In this document: positions 43,019-53,330 of the stretch, in pieces
Numbering within the stretch: the stretch's first letter is position 1
Layout of the letters: every line of letters starts with the position of its first letter
Assembly: GCF_001653235.2 (NCBI RefSeq)
Contig: NW_019154053.1
Span: 62,001-126,000 of the forward strand
Source: Pochonia chlamydosporia 170
Lineage: Eukaryota; Ascomycota; Sordariomycetes; Hypocreales; Clavicipitaceae
DNA length: 64,000 bases
Direction: 5' to 3'
The notes under the pieces: generated by a model
The model's database searches: none
Told to the model about the DNA's origin: nothing
What the model saw: the letters and a program-made list of their open reading frames with translations, nothing else
Translations under genes and position numbers: made by a program

Positions 43019-43410
43019 GGATGAGGTCGACACGCACCTCCTAAAGCGGCATAAGGATGTGCCTCCGGGCAAACGACGAAGACTTGCGGAGTCCATACGG
43101 CGACTACCCGGCATAATTCGGAATCAAGCAGAGCTGGGAACGTTCCAATTTCCCCCTCCAACAACGGGTCCAATACCGGTTCTCGACCCACCGAGTCCAG
43201 ACGGCTTCAAGTGTCGGTCTTGCTCATACATTGTTCTAAGCGAACAAAAGATGAAAGAGCATAGCCGTGGCAATCATGGCTGGGTGAACCCGCGGAAACG
43301 AGGTAGAGCAACAACCATGCAGGCTTCTGAGAAGGATGATGTCCCGTGGGTGACCGGTGTACATTGTCAACGGTTTTTTCGATCCAGGGCTGGCAGTCGT
43401 TGGTTTGAAG

Positions 43411-44028
43411 CAGTGATCGGAATGGTCCGGTATGGTATGGTATGGTTTGACGTATGGAGGTCAAACCATACCATACCAGATGCTTATGTAACTACCGGTA
43501 TGGTATTACCGGTAAGACCAGTAATACCACCAAGATTGTTGTACCCCATCGGCTTTCCTATTTGGGTAATTCGTGAAGCCATCGCCAAGTTCGGCATTCG
43601 ACTCATTGTGTTCACCTACCCTACAGTAAAAATTCGTTTTCAGGGCGCCGGACTTCCACGTCTCTGCGTATTTTCTCATCAATATAGCTTCGACAGTGCA
43701 TTGATATTGACGTGGACTGAAGTTTAAGAAGTCGATCAACGCGTGGATTTCGGATGAGATCAACTCAAGAGGTAATGTAATGCCAGTGCAGTGCTAGGAT
43801 AAATAAGATGCAAGCGTTGACGCGTTGACGCGTTAAGCACCCTATCCTGGTGCTGTCCCGCTACCAGAGCCAATCTGGATGCTCCAAATCAGCCACCTGC
43901 CGCAAACAGCTTAGCGTTACCAGTATTACCAGGTAATACCATGGTATTGAGATCTCCCCAAACCATACCAAGTCTTGGCGGTATATACCATACCAATACC
44001 AAGTCATACCAGACCATTCCGATCACTG
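43411..44028. mobile_element. hAT-type MITE B with 8-bp target duplication
   Basis: 618 bp. Termini CAGTGATCGGAATGGTC and its complement GACCATTCCGATCACTG, flanked by GTTTGAAG at 43403-43410 and 44029-44036. Subterminal GGTATGGT/ACCATACC repeats lie at both ends. No transposase is encoded. It shares the AGTGAT core with MITE A but the remainder differs, so it is a separate family mobilised in trans. Confidence 0.9.
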
Positions 44029-45015
44029 GTTTGAAGTCAGCCTTGGTGGAAGCTGCCGCGCCCCTGCGCGGAGTAGGCAGCTACATCGTACGCCGAACCG
44101 TGCTGCTAAGAGAATCCACGGCTCAGATTGCCTGACACCGGCCGCTGAAGATCATCTTCGTTCCGTTATTGCACGAGATCAAGCATACGTTGACGTGGAA
44201 GATGAACTCCAAGCACTCGATACCTCTAACAACCTCCAATCGTTTGCGACCTCTGGTCCCTGGATGGATAGAACACAATGGCTAGCCATCTACGGGGGGG
44301 TTAGAAGAGATAGATTGCGGGCCCTTGTGCGATTACCCGATCGTTACCAACTTGCAAAAGACTACGTTTTGTGCCAGGGATCAAATAATTTGGTCTTAAT
44401 CAGCCCTTCCGCCGATGAGCAGAAGATGTCGTGTCTACTGGGAGCCATGGACCATCTTCTTGATAGATGCGAGGAATCTACCATCAAACTAGTCGTCACT
44501 TACTTCGTTGGTTACAAAGCACTAGCCCAAAAAGCTGCACTCGAAAGGCATTCTCATTAGTTGCGAAGGTCGCTAGCAAGCAACGATACCGGCGAATCTG
44601 GAAATGCTTGATTGCATTTGTGTTTCGAATATCTCGACTTTCTGCAAGCGCAGAGAAAGAATTAATAGGAGACCGACTAAGCTTTGGATTGCGCAACCCA
44701 TTACAAGCACTCTTCAGCCATAGGTCGTGGGACTACATCGAACAAAGCGAAGGGTTATGGCCAACTCAAACACAACCGGACGGCTCCGAAGTATCAGCGC
44801 CAGAGGATTCAAGTATTTTTGGCAGTGACAGCGATGTGGAATCCGAATCAGGGGATGAAAACGATGACGGGCAAGCTGACGACAACAGCAGCAACTCAAT
44901 CGAGAGCCCCAGCTGGGATTGTGACGAGAGCGCCTCTGAGACCAATGGCCACCACAAAACGCCTACGAGTACAGACATATCCAACTCTACTACGGTTGGA
45001 TTTGTAATTTGGTGA

Positions 45016-45210
45016 AATTAAGCGTGATCAAGGGTGCTAGAGTTGGGTTTCGCACACCCATGTAGAGTTGAAATTTGTTCTCTGATCCTTGTACAGTTGG
45101 ATTAAATTCGACCAACTACCTTCATGATATTTTGCCACAGTCGCTAAAATTATCCAACGATAGTGAGCCAAAGAAAGCCGTCATTTCGGTAGTTCACTGT
45201 CAGGGGTACT
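45016..45210. other. No gene recognised
   Basis: Short spacer with GTAGAGTTG/CCAACTC words; perhaps the end of a further DNA element truncating the OrsD-like gene. Confidence 0.3.
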
Positions 45211-45417
45211 TGTAACGGGCTGGAGCCGCTTGGATAGGCGGCTGCGCCGCCTATCACCAACTCCAAGACAGGTTAATTCTAGAACCTTCTATGAGGGGTA
45301 AATATAAGGCGCCGTGATGATGCCACGACGTAGGAAGACTTCCTTTTCCTTCCCTATCTTGGTAGTAAACAGCATAGGGACTAGTTAGTTGAATCAACTC
45401 GCTAGAGGCCTTTCACA
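45211..45417 (+). mobile_element. Candidate solo LTR (207 bp)
   Basis: Starts TGTAACGGGCTGG and ends GCCTTTCACA, with TG..CA ends. A TATA-like AAATATAAGG near 45300 and a GC-rich hairpin at 45226-45259 (GATAGGCGGC / GCCGCCTATC) are inside. Its end meets an NLR fragment at the codon for the Cys of RGIC. Flanks (GTACT, GCATA) do not form a duplication. Its relation to the copia fragment alongside is unclear. Confidence 0.55.
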
Positions 45418-45505
45418 GCATATACCGCGAGTGACCAAACAGGGAAATTGGTTCATCAGCCCTGCCGCTTCCATTTCAAAACACAGGACACCCTGGTCGT
45501 GGTGC
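45418..45505 (-). pseudogene. Orphan PNP_UDP-domain fragment of an NLR
   Basis: The minus-strand frame reads [20 protein letters not shown] and then LVTRGIC. It is almost the same as the catalytic segment of NLR-1 (5280-5360) and NLR-2. It holds the FEMEAAG active-site motif but ends at an LTR on one side and runs into a copia polyprotein on the other. About 30 codons survive. It proves that another PNP-type NLR once lay here or was pasted in by a retroelement. Confidence 0.8.
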
Positions 45506-47269
45506 TTTCGTCTGCGGGCTTCGTCGTGAGACAATACATTTTGCCTTTGAAACGGCGCAGTCTTTGCACTCGATTTTGAGCGGGCCATGGATTTTGGCTC
45601 CGGTTGTCTGTTGAACTAGGCGCTCAAGGGCTTCAGACCCAAGGTGTCCTAGGCGTTGGTGCCAGCGAATGGCTTCTGCAGCGGACTCAGGTCTCGGCTG
45701 CGTGGATGAGGTGAAGGCGGTTGCCAGTGGTATATGCGATTCGTAATCGACTTGGTTAAATTCAATGACAGGCTGGCGATATCGCCTCTTTGTGCGAAAG
45801 ATCGTCTTTCCGTCTCTTGAGACGGCGCCCGTTGCTGGGTTCCAGTTGTACCCTCTTTGGAGAAAGAGATCCAGGGACGCAATGTTTGTATGGAATCTTG
45901 GGATGTAGGCTACATTTTGGAGCCTGAACTTGTGCGCGTTTCCGATGCGGATGATCACATCGCCGTATCCGAGGATTTCGAGTTGTGCATCTCTAGAGTA
46001 AGCTCCTTCGGGGTTGTCACAAAGTTTGTATGATCCTTCAACGAAGCGTTCGGAGTTATTGCAAATATGGAAGTCGGATCCAGAGTCCAATATGAAGGAA
46101 TCACGAAGTGGATAGCCGGCTGCAGTTGAGAAAATGGATTGGATCTCTGTGTCGGATGGTTGTTGTATCGGTCGCGGAGCTTCTGGCTGAATCTTGGCTA
46201 TGGCTCCAGCAAAGGCGGCACCTTTGACTTCCGATCCATCCTGTTGCTGAGGCTGTTCCTCCTTCTTCTTCCGGTTCCTGATGGACCGTTCGACTTCGCC
46301 CTTGATAGTAGGGTCTTGAAGCTTCTGATCGATTTCTTCCTGGACTTTATTGTCAGGAGACCATCCCGCTGGTCGTACCGCGTCAGAAAGGTAGTAGCAC
46401 TCTGAATAGAAATGCCTGCGACCGCAGAGGCAAATTGGTTTCCCCCCTGGGTTCTTGCTGTTGGTTTTGGATGCATCAGGCTCCCCTTCACCTTGGAAGG
46501 TGGCGAATGCACCTCTGCTGCTCGAGCTTTGAGCAGTTGATCGATATGACCGTTCAAAAATTTCACTGATCTTGATTCCATCAGGGAACGTCTTTTGCCA
46601 CTCGTCATCCTCGTGGGATAGGGCCTTTGCTTCCATCTGATTGATCCAGACCTTCGAGAATGTCGAGTCAATAGCATTTACTGCTTTAAGGAAATGTCGA
46701 GTCTGTCGCAGGCCTCTTACATCAGGCAGATCAAGATTCTTGGCTTCGTTCAGTACGACTTGCCATTTCGAGATCCATTCCTCAACCTTTGTTCTGCTGA
46801 CTGCCTTAAGCGTAGCATAATATCGATCCGTGACTTCAATCTCCTGAGCCCAGTCAGTTGGTTTGACGAGGTTCTTCAGGATAATGAGTTCATTTGCGAC
46901 ATCATCTTCTTTGGCAATGATATCATAGTATTTGCCAACGGTTTTGACGATGTGTTCCTGTAGTGTTGCCAAAGTTTTGGTCCTGTCCTTGTAGGTCTGA
47001 AGTTGGCTTCGATGCCTCGCCTCAAGGATTTGGAATTTGCTAAGGCTGTCACCTTGCAGTTGCTGTATGTCAGTGGCGTTTGCCTGGGCTTGGCCCGGCG
47101 TCGGCTCGACTGGTGGCGTCAAGACTGGCTTGTGTATAACCTCGGGGTCAACATATTCCCAGACTTGCTGATTCTTCGCGAGCTTGCGGATTATACTTAT
47201 CCACACGTCCCAGTTACCGGATCCTTTGAGGATAACCCGGGAAGAGGCTTCGAGGTCGTCAGCGGCCAT
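45506..47269 (-). pseudogene. Truncated copia gag-protease-pre-integrase
   Basis: An open frame of about 590 codons from the ATG at 47269. Order: gag-like N-terminus (SGNWDVWISIIRKLAKNQQVW), a knuckle of the form CLCGRRHFYSEC, protease (FILDSGSDFHICNN), and GAG-pre-integrase (RWHQRLGHLGSEALERL, then [11 protein letters not shown]). The polyprotein then ends within a few codons and runs into the PNP fragment, so integrase, RT and RNase H are gone. It is a different copia family from the one at 28.6 kb. No LTR is visible upstream of the start codon, so both ends appear lost. The remaining frame is intact, suggesting fairly recent truncation. Confidence 0.8.
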
Positions 47270-47541
47270 TATAGTCAGTGCTGTTTAGTGCAGTAGAAGC
47301 TTTGTGCCTAAATCAAATTAAGTCGGGCAAACCGGGCTCATAACTGTCACACTTCACGACTTGTTTGCATAACTGGACGACGATCGGGCAGAAGACCCCC
47401 TGTGAGTCGGGCAACGAGAGACTCTTGATTTCCTACACAAAAGAGTGGAACCATACAATAACTAAATACTCTGGAATACTGCTGCCTGCAAGGCAGCAGT
47501 ATGAAAAATTTGAAAATTGCTGTTGCCTCCTAGGCAATAGC
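47270..47541. repeat. Spacer with two short hairpins
   Basis: A perfect 10-bp-arm hairpin at 47478-47500 (ACTGCTGCCT / AGGCAGCAGT) and a near-perfect one at 47519-47541 (GCTGTTGCCT / AGGCAATAGC) lie directly beside the gypsy LTR. A related segment occurs in the same orientation at 53583-53626. No gene is seen. Confidence 0.5.
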
Positions 47542-47673
47542 TGTGACGGTACAAGGCACGAGCAAGGTCGAGTGCGACTTGGATAAAGTGATTGTTCACA
47601 AGGAGAGTAAGAGCTTCCGAAGGAAGCTCTGACTCGAGCTATCTGAGTTCTAAAGTGGGGCCATTCCCTTACA
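47542..47673 (-). repeat. Gypsy 3' LTR (132 bp)
   Basis: TG..CA ends, and it lies 12 bp from the end of the integrase frame with purine-rich sequence before it on the element strand. Contains an inverted pair at 47611-47629 (GAGCTTCC / GGAAGCTC). Confidence 0.6.
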
Positions 47674-47685
47674 TATGGTCTCGTC

Positions 47686-50600
47686 TTACTCCCTTACTTT
47701 TGACTGCCTTTGTTCCATCAAATACGTTTCCTCCACGTCTTGCTTCGCCTGGAGCCGGGCGCTTCGGATTTCTCGTCTTGTGGGTCTGGGTTTGTTTCTG
47801 TAGCGTTTCTCGAACTCCTTGATTGCTATGTGGGCGTTGACAACATTGTGTAAGTGTTCCCATGTCGCTTCCTCGCGACCAAAACCTCTCCATAGTATGT
47901 GGTATTTAAAGCCCTTACCCTTTGTACGTTTAGAGTCCAGTATCTTGTCGATCGCCCACAGCCTCTCTCCTCTCTCATCTAATGCTATAGGAGGAGGTGG
48001 AGGGTTGTGCTGCCCGGGGAGTGGGTCGTTTGGTGATGGTCGTAGGAGGTTGGTGTGGAATGAATTGTGAATTGAAGCTAATTCATGTGGCAATTTGAGC
48101 TGGTAGGTATGGGAGCTAAGAACGCGCTCTATTCGAAAGGGGCCGATGAACTTGTGGTCGAGTTTTGGGTTGGGCCTGGCTGAATTGATGTTTCGCGTGC
48201 TAAGCAGAACCATATCTCCCACTCGATAAGCTGGTGCTGGTGACCTGTTTGCGTTGGCAAATTTCTCTTGTGAGGCTTGGGCTGAAAGCAGGTTTGTGCG
48301 CAGTAGGTCAGTGATCTCTTGCATCTTGGTAACGAAATTGTTGCCCTCCTTGCAGCGGTCTGCTACGTCTTTGGGTGCTTGCTTTGGGACTACTCGCGGA
48401 GGGCCGAAACTCATTCGGGGGTGGTAGCCTGTATTCGCAAAAAATGGGGACATGCCAGTTGAATCGCTGACAACATTGCGGGCTGCGAACTCGGCCAGTG
48501 GCAGCCACTCATCCCAGTCGTCCTGCGCGAAGCTGACATACTGGCGAAGGTATTGTTCGAGGAATGAGTTGGCATTTTCCGTTTGGCCGTCAGTCTCGGG
48601 GTGGTATGCTGTAGATAGGCTGATGTTGGTCTGTAATCGGTGGCAGACTGCTTTCCAGAATTCCGAAATGAACAGTGGTCCTCTATCGGACACGATTGAA
48701 TCTGGTAACCCATGGAGTTTCCATACATCTCGTACGAAGAGCATGGCTAGGTCGTGCGCTTTCATGTCGGTTCTGCAGGGCGTGAAGTGTCTGTCTTTTG
48801 ACAGCCTGTCGACTACGACCATAATTGCGTTGAACCCACGAGTGGTAGGCTGGAATGGCCCGATGAAGTCGACAGACAGATCCCTCCATCTTTGCAGGGG
48901 AATTGGAAGAGGTTTCAGTGTACCTTGATACCGTAGCTGGGAGTTCTTGTTCCAAAGACACCCATGGCAGTTTCGAGTAAATTGTTTCGTGTCGGCGCTC
49001 AGCTTCGGCCACCAGTAAGAGCGTGAGATGAGCTCATATAGCTTGTTTTTCCCAGGGTGACCTGACTCGACGCTGTCATGGGCGAGCTGGATCAGAAGAG
49101 TGCGAAGCTCGCCCTCAGGGACGTACAATCTGTCTCGAAAGTACAACCGGCCGTCGTGTATCATGCATTCCGACAGAGACACTTCCTTTGAATGTGGGAT
49201 GCCGTGAGGCTTGAGCATCTCGTCCTTGATTTTCATCCACCATTCATCATCCTCGTAGCCTTTGTCAAGCAGTCTCGTGATTTTGTGGTCGATTGGTTCT
49301 GGTTCAACTTCGTCTAGAAGGGCGGGGCAAAGTGTGATTTCCTCTTCCCAGGACAGGTTTGCAAAGAGTTCTGAGAGCTCGGGGTCAATTTTCAGTTCAT
49401 CTTGTATAGAAGGGTCAATGTTGTGTGGTTTGAGCAGTGACTATTGCTGATACTGGATGCGGTCGTCATCTTCGTCTTTTGGCAAGTCTTGTAATCTTCT
49501 TGTGAGTGAGTCGGGTTTTCTGTTGTCTTTTCCTGGTACCGACTTAATGGCGAATTGAAACTGTGATAGGAATTCGCTCCACCTAACTTGACGTCTTGAA
49601 AGTTGTTTGGTTGTCATGAAATACCGAAGGTTGGCATGGTCTGTGATGACGGTGATCGGGTGGTGTGCGCCTTGGAGTTCGGGTCTCCAGCATTCGAAAC
49701 AGCGTACTATGGCTAAGAGTTCTTTATCGTATATCTCGTAATTGCACTCGGCGGGGTCGTATTTTTTGGACATGAAAGCCACTGGGTGCAGTACTCCTTG
49801 GTCGTCTTCTTGAGAGAGAATACCTGAGGACACGAAATCGGACGCATCACATTCGACAAACACCTCTTTTGTGGGGTCAAAGTGTCTGAGGATTGGGGCT
49901 GACGTGAAGCTGTTCTTGAGCGTGTCGAACGCCCCTTGGCACGATGAGGTCCAGTTCCATGTGACTAACTTCTTTGTCAGGGCAACCAGCGGTCGTACGA
50001 TGCGTGAAAATCCTTTGATGAATCGTCTGTAGAAATTCGAGAACCCCAAGAAGGCTTGGGCGTCTTTCACGTTGATAGGGGTCTCCCAGTTAACGAGGCA
50101 GTCGACCTTTGCGGGGTCCATTCGTACGCCGGTGGTTGAGATGATCATGCCTAGATATTTTACTTCGGTGGTCTCGAATTCGCACTTCCTGACATCGAGT
50201 TGTAGGCCAGCGGCTTCAAGCGCTTGTAACACTGATTTGACGTGGACTCTGTGAGAGGCTAGGTCGTTTGAGTAAATGAGAATGTCGTCGATATAGGCCG
50301 TACAATATCTGTCCAAGAATGGACGTAATACTTCGTTGATCCGAGCTTGGAAGGTGGCTGGGGCGTTTGAAAGTCCGAAAGGCACTACTAAACTCTCGAA
50401 GAGACCGTATCTTGTGTTGAACGCCGTCATCCACTCTTGGCCCTCTTTGATGCGTATCCGATTGAACGCTGCAACGACATCGAGTTTGGTGAAGTATTTG
50501 GCTTGGCTTAACTGCGAAAGGGTCTCCTGAATTAAGGGTAGAGGATATCGGTTCTTAATGGTGATGGCATTAAGTGCCCGGTAGTCGACGCAGAAGCGAA

Positions 50601-51779
50601 GGCCACCTCCTGGTTTCTTTGCGAACAACACCGGGGAGGCTGCTGGTGATGTGCTGGCACGTATGAAACCCTTGTCGAGGTTTTCCTGCAGAAATTTCCG
50701 GAGGACAATGAGTTCGTCTTCCGACATCCCGTACAGAGGTCCGTGGGGTGGGGTTGTGCCAGGTTGGAGTTTGATTTCGTGGTCGCAGTCTCGGTGGGGG
50801 GGAAGTTTATCTGCCTCTGCTTGATCGAATACTTTCAGGTTTTCGTGATAGTGTTTGGGCACTATTGTTGCAGGGTCAATCAAAGCCTTAGGCTCGAGAG
50901 CTTTGTGAATATCCGCGAGTGAAGCTCCCGAAAGGTACATCTCGGCTGCTAGTCTCTGTGAGGTTCGGACTTCTTGGGTCTGTTGGTATCCGGCGTCGGA
51001 GGGTGTGATTCTGTCATGGGCCTGGAGTTGTTGGTTCATCTTTTGCATATCCGTAAGTGCAGCGTCATATCGTGCTGCTTTAGGTTCTACAAACGTGGAG
51101 GCTTCTGTAATAACGCCAAGTTCGGCCAGTCTCTTATCAATCTCATACAGCGACAGTGAGAATACATCGACGTTGCGCTTTTGGGCCAGTGTGTGGAATG
51201 CGGCTGCACCGACCCTTCGGGGCATTGATGGGCGTGGAGTTATAGCTGTGGTTGTTGGAGGTTGCAAAGAGAGAGTTCCGGAAACTGTCAGTTGGTAGTA
51301 TCCCTTCTCCATGCAGTATTTGCGGCAGTGATCAGAGTTGAAAGTAACTGTATTGGTAATCCAGTTGATATTTGGGTTGTGGTCTCTCAGCCAGGGTTTT
51401 CCGAGAATGATGTTGTACTTCCCAAGCTTCGTTACGTAAAGTAACATTTTTTCTCTGTGTCCTTTGATTTCCATGTTGAGTTTTACTACGTGAGTGATGT
51501 CGCCTGCCGAGGAGGGTCTTCCATCGACTACATTCAGCCGGCGACGGTTTCGTAGTTTGTGAAACGTGAATTTGTTGTGGTGCGCAAAAGACTCGTCTAT
51601 AAATCCCTTTCCAGTGGCGCCAGAGTCAAGCATGGAATTAGTCTTTACCATACTTGCATTATTGTCTTCCGTCAGAGTGCATGGTAAGAGTAAATGAGCT
51701 TCGTTGGAGTCAAGGGAAGGGACTTGTAGGTCGGTCTTTTTCTTTCGTCTCCTGCGGCGACTTCCGCCGGAGACTACGC
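47686..51779 (-). pseudogene. pol: Gypsy Pol polyprotein with one premature stop
   Basis: Read in the -1 frame relative to gag from just before the gag stop. Order: aspartic protease (MLDSGATGKGFID, about 51630), reverse transcriptase (TAYIDDILIYS, about 50290), RNase H (VFVECDASDFVSSGILSQ), zinc-binding HHCC motif, integrase core with D (SVDFIGPFQ), D (IVSDRGPLF) and E (DGQTENANSF), and a C-terminal chromodomain (YHILWRGFGREEATWEHL). A single in-frame TAG at 49441-49443, between RNase H and integrase (QYQQ then SLLKPH), is the only lesion seen. A C-to-T change of CAG to TAG would explain it. The chromodomain targets integration to modified histones in this clade. Confidence 0.88.
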
Positions 51780-51786
51780 TTTTCCC
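51747..51786 (-). promoter_or_regulatory. Probable -1 programmed ribosomal frameshift signal
   Basis: On the minus strand the gag frame runs AAG GGA AAA GCG TAG. The heptamer G GGA AAA (51786-51780) is a canonical X XXY YYZ slippery site. A 5-nt spacer follows, then a hairpin: GTCTCC (51774-51769) pairs with GGAGAC (51752-51747), and an inner GGCG pairs with CGCC. The -1 frame after the heptamer is the pol frame, open into the protease. All elements are in the required order and spacing. Confidence 0.75.
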
Positions 51787-52928
51787 TTATTCCATGGTGC
51801 GGTATCGCAATTGAGGGAGCGGTGTTTGTCCGAGTTGCACCAATGACAGAGCCCATGGGCAGTGCGGTAGGTTTTGCGTGCTGCTCTCTCTGCGTCATTT
51901 TGCGGTCTACGGCCAGAGGCAACATCTCCAGGTCCCCAGGCGATGGCGGTCAGATCCATGGGGTCTCCGCCGTTAGGGGTTGGTAACTGCGGTGTGCTGG
52001 TGGGTTGCAAACCCGCGGGTTGGTTAGCAGGGGAGTTGCTCGTACTCTTCTTGAAGTAATTGGCATTGACTTGACGACATTCGTTATCACAGGTGCGGAC
52101 GAGATCCATAAATTGAGTGAGTTCAGTGGGCATGTCTTTACCCTTGGTGAGGGAGAGTCTCCAGGTAATGTTTTCGTGAAGGCCCCGTCGGAGATGGGCA
52201 ATGAGGGCCGCGCTATCCCACCCGGTGAGCTTGGCGACGGCGTACCATTCAGGGAGGAACGTCGTGAGAGGTCTATGGCCTTGTTTCATGTCGAAAATCT
52301 TGCGTTGGGCCGTGGCTTTGGCATCAATGTCCCCAAAGGCTGATTGAAGCACTTCTTTTATGGCGTTGACGTTATCAAAGAGAACTACCCCATTTTTAAT
52401 GTTGTAGCGGACTTGGTCATGAGCTTTACCTTTGAGGCATGAAACTACGTATCCCATACGTTGATGCTCTGAAGTCCACCAATCCTTGTTCATTTCGAGC
52501 TTTAAGTCGAGTTGTTGGAGGAAGTTCTGCAGGAGAGATGGGTCTTCGCCAGTGAAGGCTTCAGGATCGGGGTGTTCGGGTGTGCGTTGTGAAATCCCTC
52601 TTGATTGGATGATTTTTAGGTATGCTTCATTTTCTGCCATCAGGCGGGTGATTGTTGCGTCTCCATCGCTCCTAGTAATTAACGTATTTTCCAGGCGAGT
52701 TTGGAGGTCTTCTACTTCTGCTATCGTTGTTGTGGCCGAGGCGCGTAGGGACTCGATTAATCCTTGCATGCTATAGGCGGCGTTGCACACGAGGAAGACT
52801 TCCTTCATGAGACCGGTTGGGTTGGTTGCAAAGGCATTTCGGAATGTCTCCTCGGTGTTACTAGCGCTAAGCAGGGGGCAGGGAGGTACTCGATCGATTG
52901 GCGTCGGTGAAGTGCCGTTCATGGTCAT
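51774..52928 (-). CDS. gag: Gypsy Gag protein
   Basis: 384 aa from the ATG at 52928, uninterrupted. The N-terminal ~90 residues are variable and helical. The capsid-like core (EAFTGEDPSLLQNFLQQLDL, GYVVSCLKGKAHDQV, MKQGHRPLTTFLPEWYAVAK) is typical of fungal gypsy Gag (retrotrans_gag fold). A CCHC knuckle, CHWCNSDKHRSLNC, fits C-x2-C-x4-H-x4-C and sits near the C-terminus. The product assembles particles and packages RNA. Its last codons overlap the frameshift site that gives Gag-Pol. Confidence 0.9.
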   Translation of the reverse strand: MTMNGTSPTPIDRVPPCPLLSASNTEETFRNAFATNPTGLMKEVFLVCNAAYSMQGLIESLRASATTTIAEVEDLQTRLENTLITRSDGDATITRLMAENEAYLKIIQSRGISQRTPEHPDPEAFTGEDPSLLQNFLQQLDLKLEMNKDWWTSEHQRMGYVVSCLKGKAHDQVRYNIKNGVVLFDNVNAIKEVLQSAFGDIDAKATAQRKIFDMKQGHRPLTTFLPEWYAVAKLTGWDSAALIAHLRRGLHENITWRLSLTKGKDMPTELTQFMDLVRTCDNECRQVNANYFKKSTSNSPANQPAGLQPTSTPQLPTPNGGDPMDLTAIAWGPGDVASGRRPQNDAERAARKTYRTAHGLCHWCNSDKHRSLNCDTAPWNKGKA

Positions 52929-53204
52929 TATTGATTGGGCGCGGCGAGAGTGGCGTCGTTATGGTGTTAGTGAAGTTAATAGGTTCGTTAGGTTCCGTTG
53001 GTTGGTTTGATTGGTTTGGTTGATTTCGTTTGGTTTGTTGATTTCCTTTCGTCAATTTGAGCTCGTTTGGTTTGGTTCGTTGGTTTGGTTGGGAAAGGGG
53101 TGAAAAAGGGGTTGAAAACTCTGTTTTCCGTGGGCGAGGCTGAAGGTTATGACGGAGTTGGCGATGTTCACGTCAAAGACGGTGATCTACCATGTTGTAG
53201 TGCA

Positions 53205-53215
53205 GGTGAACAATA
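53205..53215 (-). other. Candidate self-complementary primer-binding site
   Basis: Directly inside the 5' LTR, the element strand reads TATTGTTCACC. The left LTR carries GTGAACAAT on the same strand (47599-47591), giving 9 paired bases. No TGG start typical of tRNA primer sites is present at this border. Confidence 0.5.
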
Positions 53216-53330
53216 TGTGACGGTACAAGCCAGGTCAAAGTAGAGCAGCATTATAAAGAGTGCGGTTCGGCTGCAGCGTTGGAGTAGCACCACCATGGCG
53301 CACTGCACTGGAATAACACGAGTTGTGGCA

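Larger units (their letters stand above)
42357..45015 (+). pseudogene. OrsD/DUF3505 family protein, broken by two MITEs and a frameshift
   Basis: The gene starts near the ATG at 42357 (MEPFVHLVQYHVVAC). Removing MITE-A (42436-43018) joins CVADEV to DTHLLKRHK in frame, restoring a C2H2 finger (C-x2-C..H-x4-H). A second C2H2 (CRSCSYIVL..EHSRGNH) lies at about 43215-43270. Removing MITE-B (43411-44028) joins SRWFE to VSLGG in frame. The reading continues through WMDRTQWLAIYGGVRRDRL and DEQKMSCLLGAMDHLLDRCE, then shifts one frame around 44470-44530 into RKAFSLVAK and QRYRRIWKCLIAFVFR, and ends at 45015. These motifs are those of PF12013 (OrsD; the A. nidulans orsellinic-acid cluster member). Biochemical role is unknown in the family. 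The C-terminus looks short. Confidence 0.75.
47542..53330 (-). mobile_element. Ty3/gypsy chromovirus-type retrotransposon
   Basis: The element is on the minus strand. The left (3') LTR is about 47542-47673, TGTGACGGTACAAG..CCCTTACA read on the plus strand. The right (5') LTR starts at 53216 with the same TGTGACGGTACAAG but diverges soon after, so its outer end is only estimated. gag and pol lie between. The sequence next to the 5' LTR (53205-53215) is complementary to a word inside the left LTR (47591-47599), as in self-priming Tf1/sushi elements. LTR divergence and one premature stop suggest an older, probably inactive copy. Confidence 0.75.
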
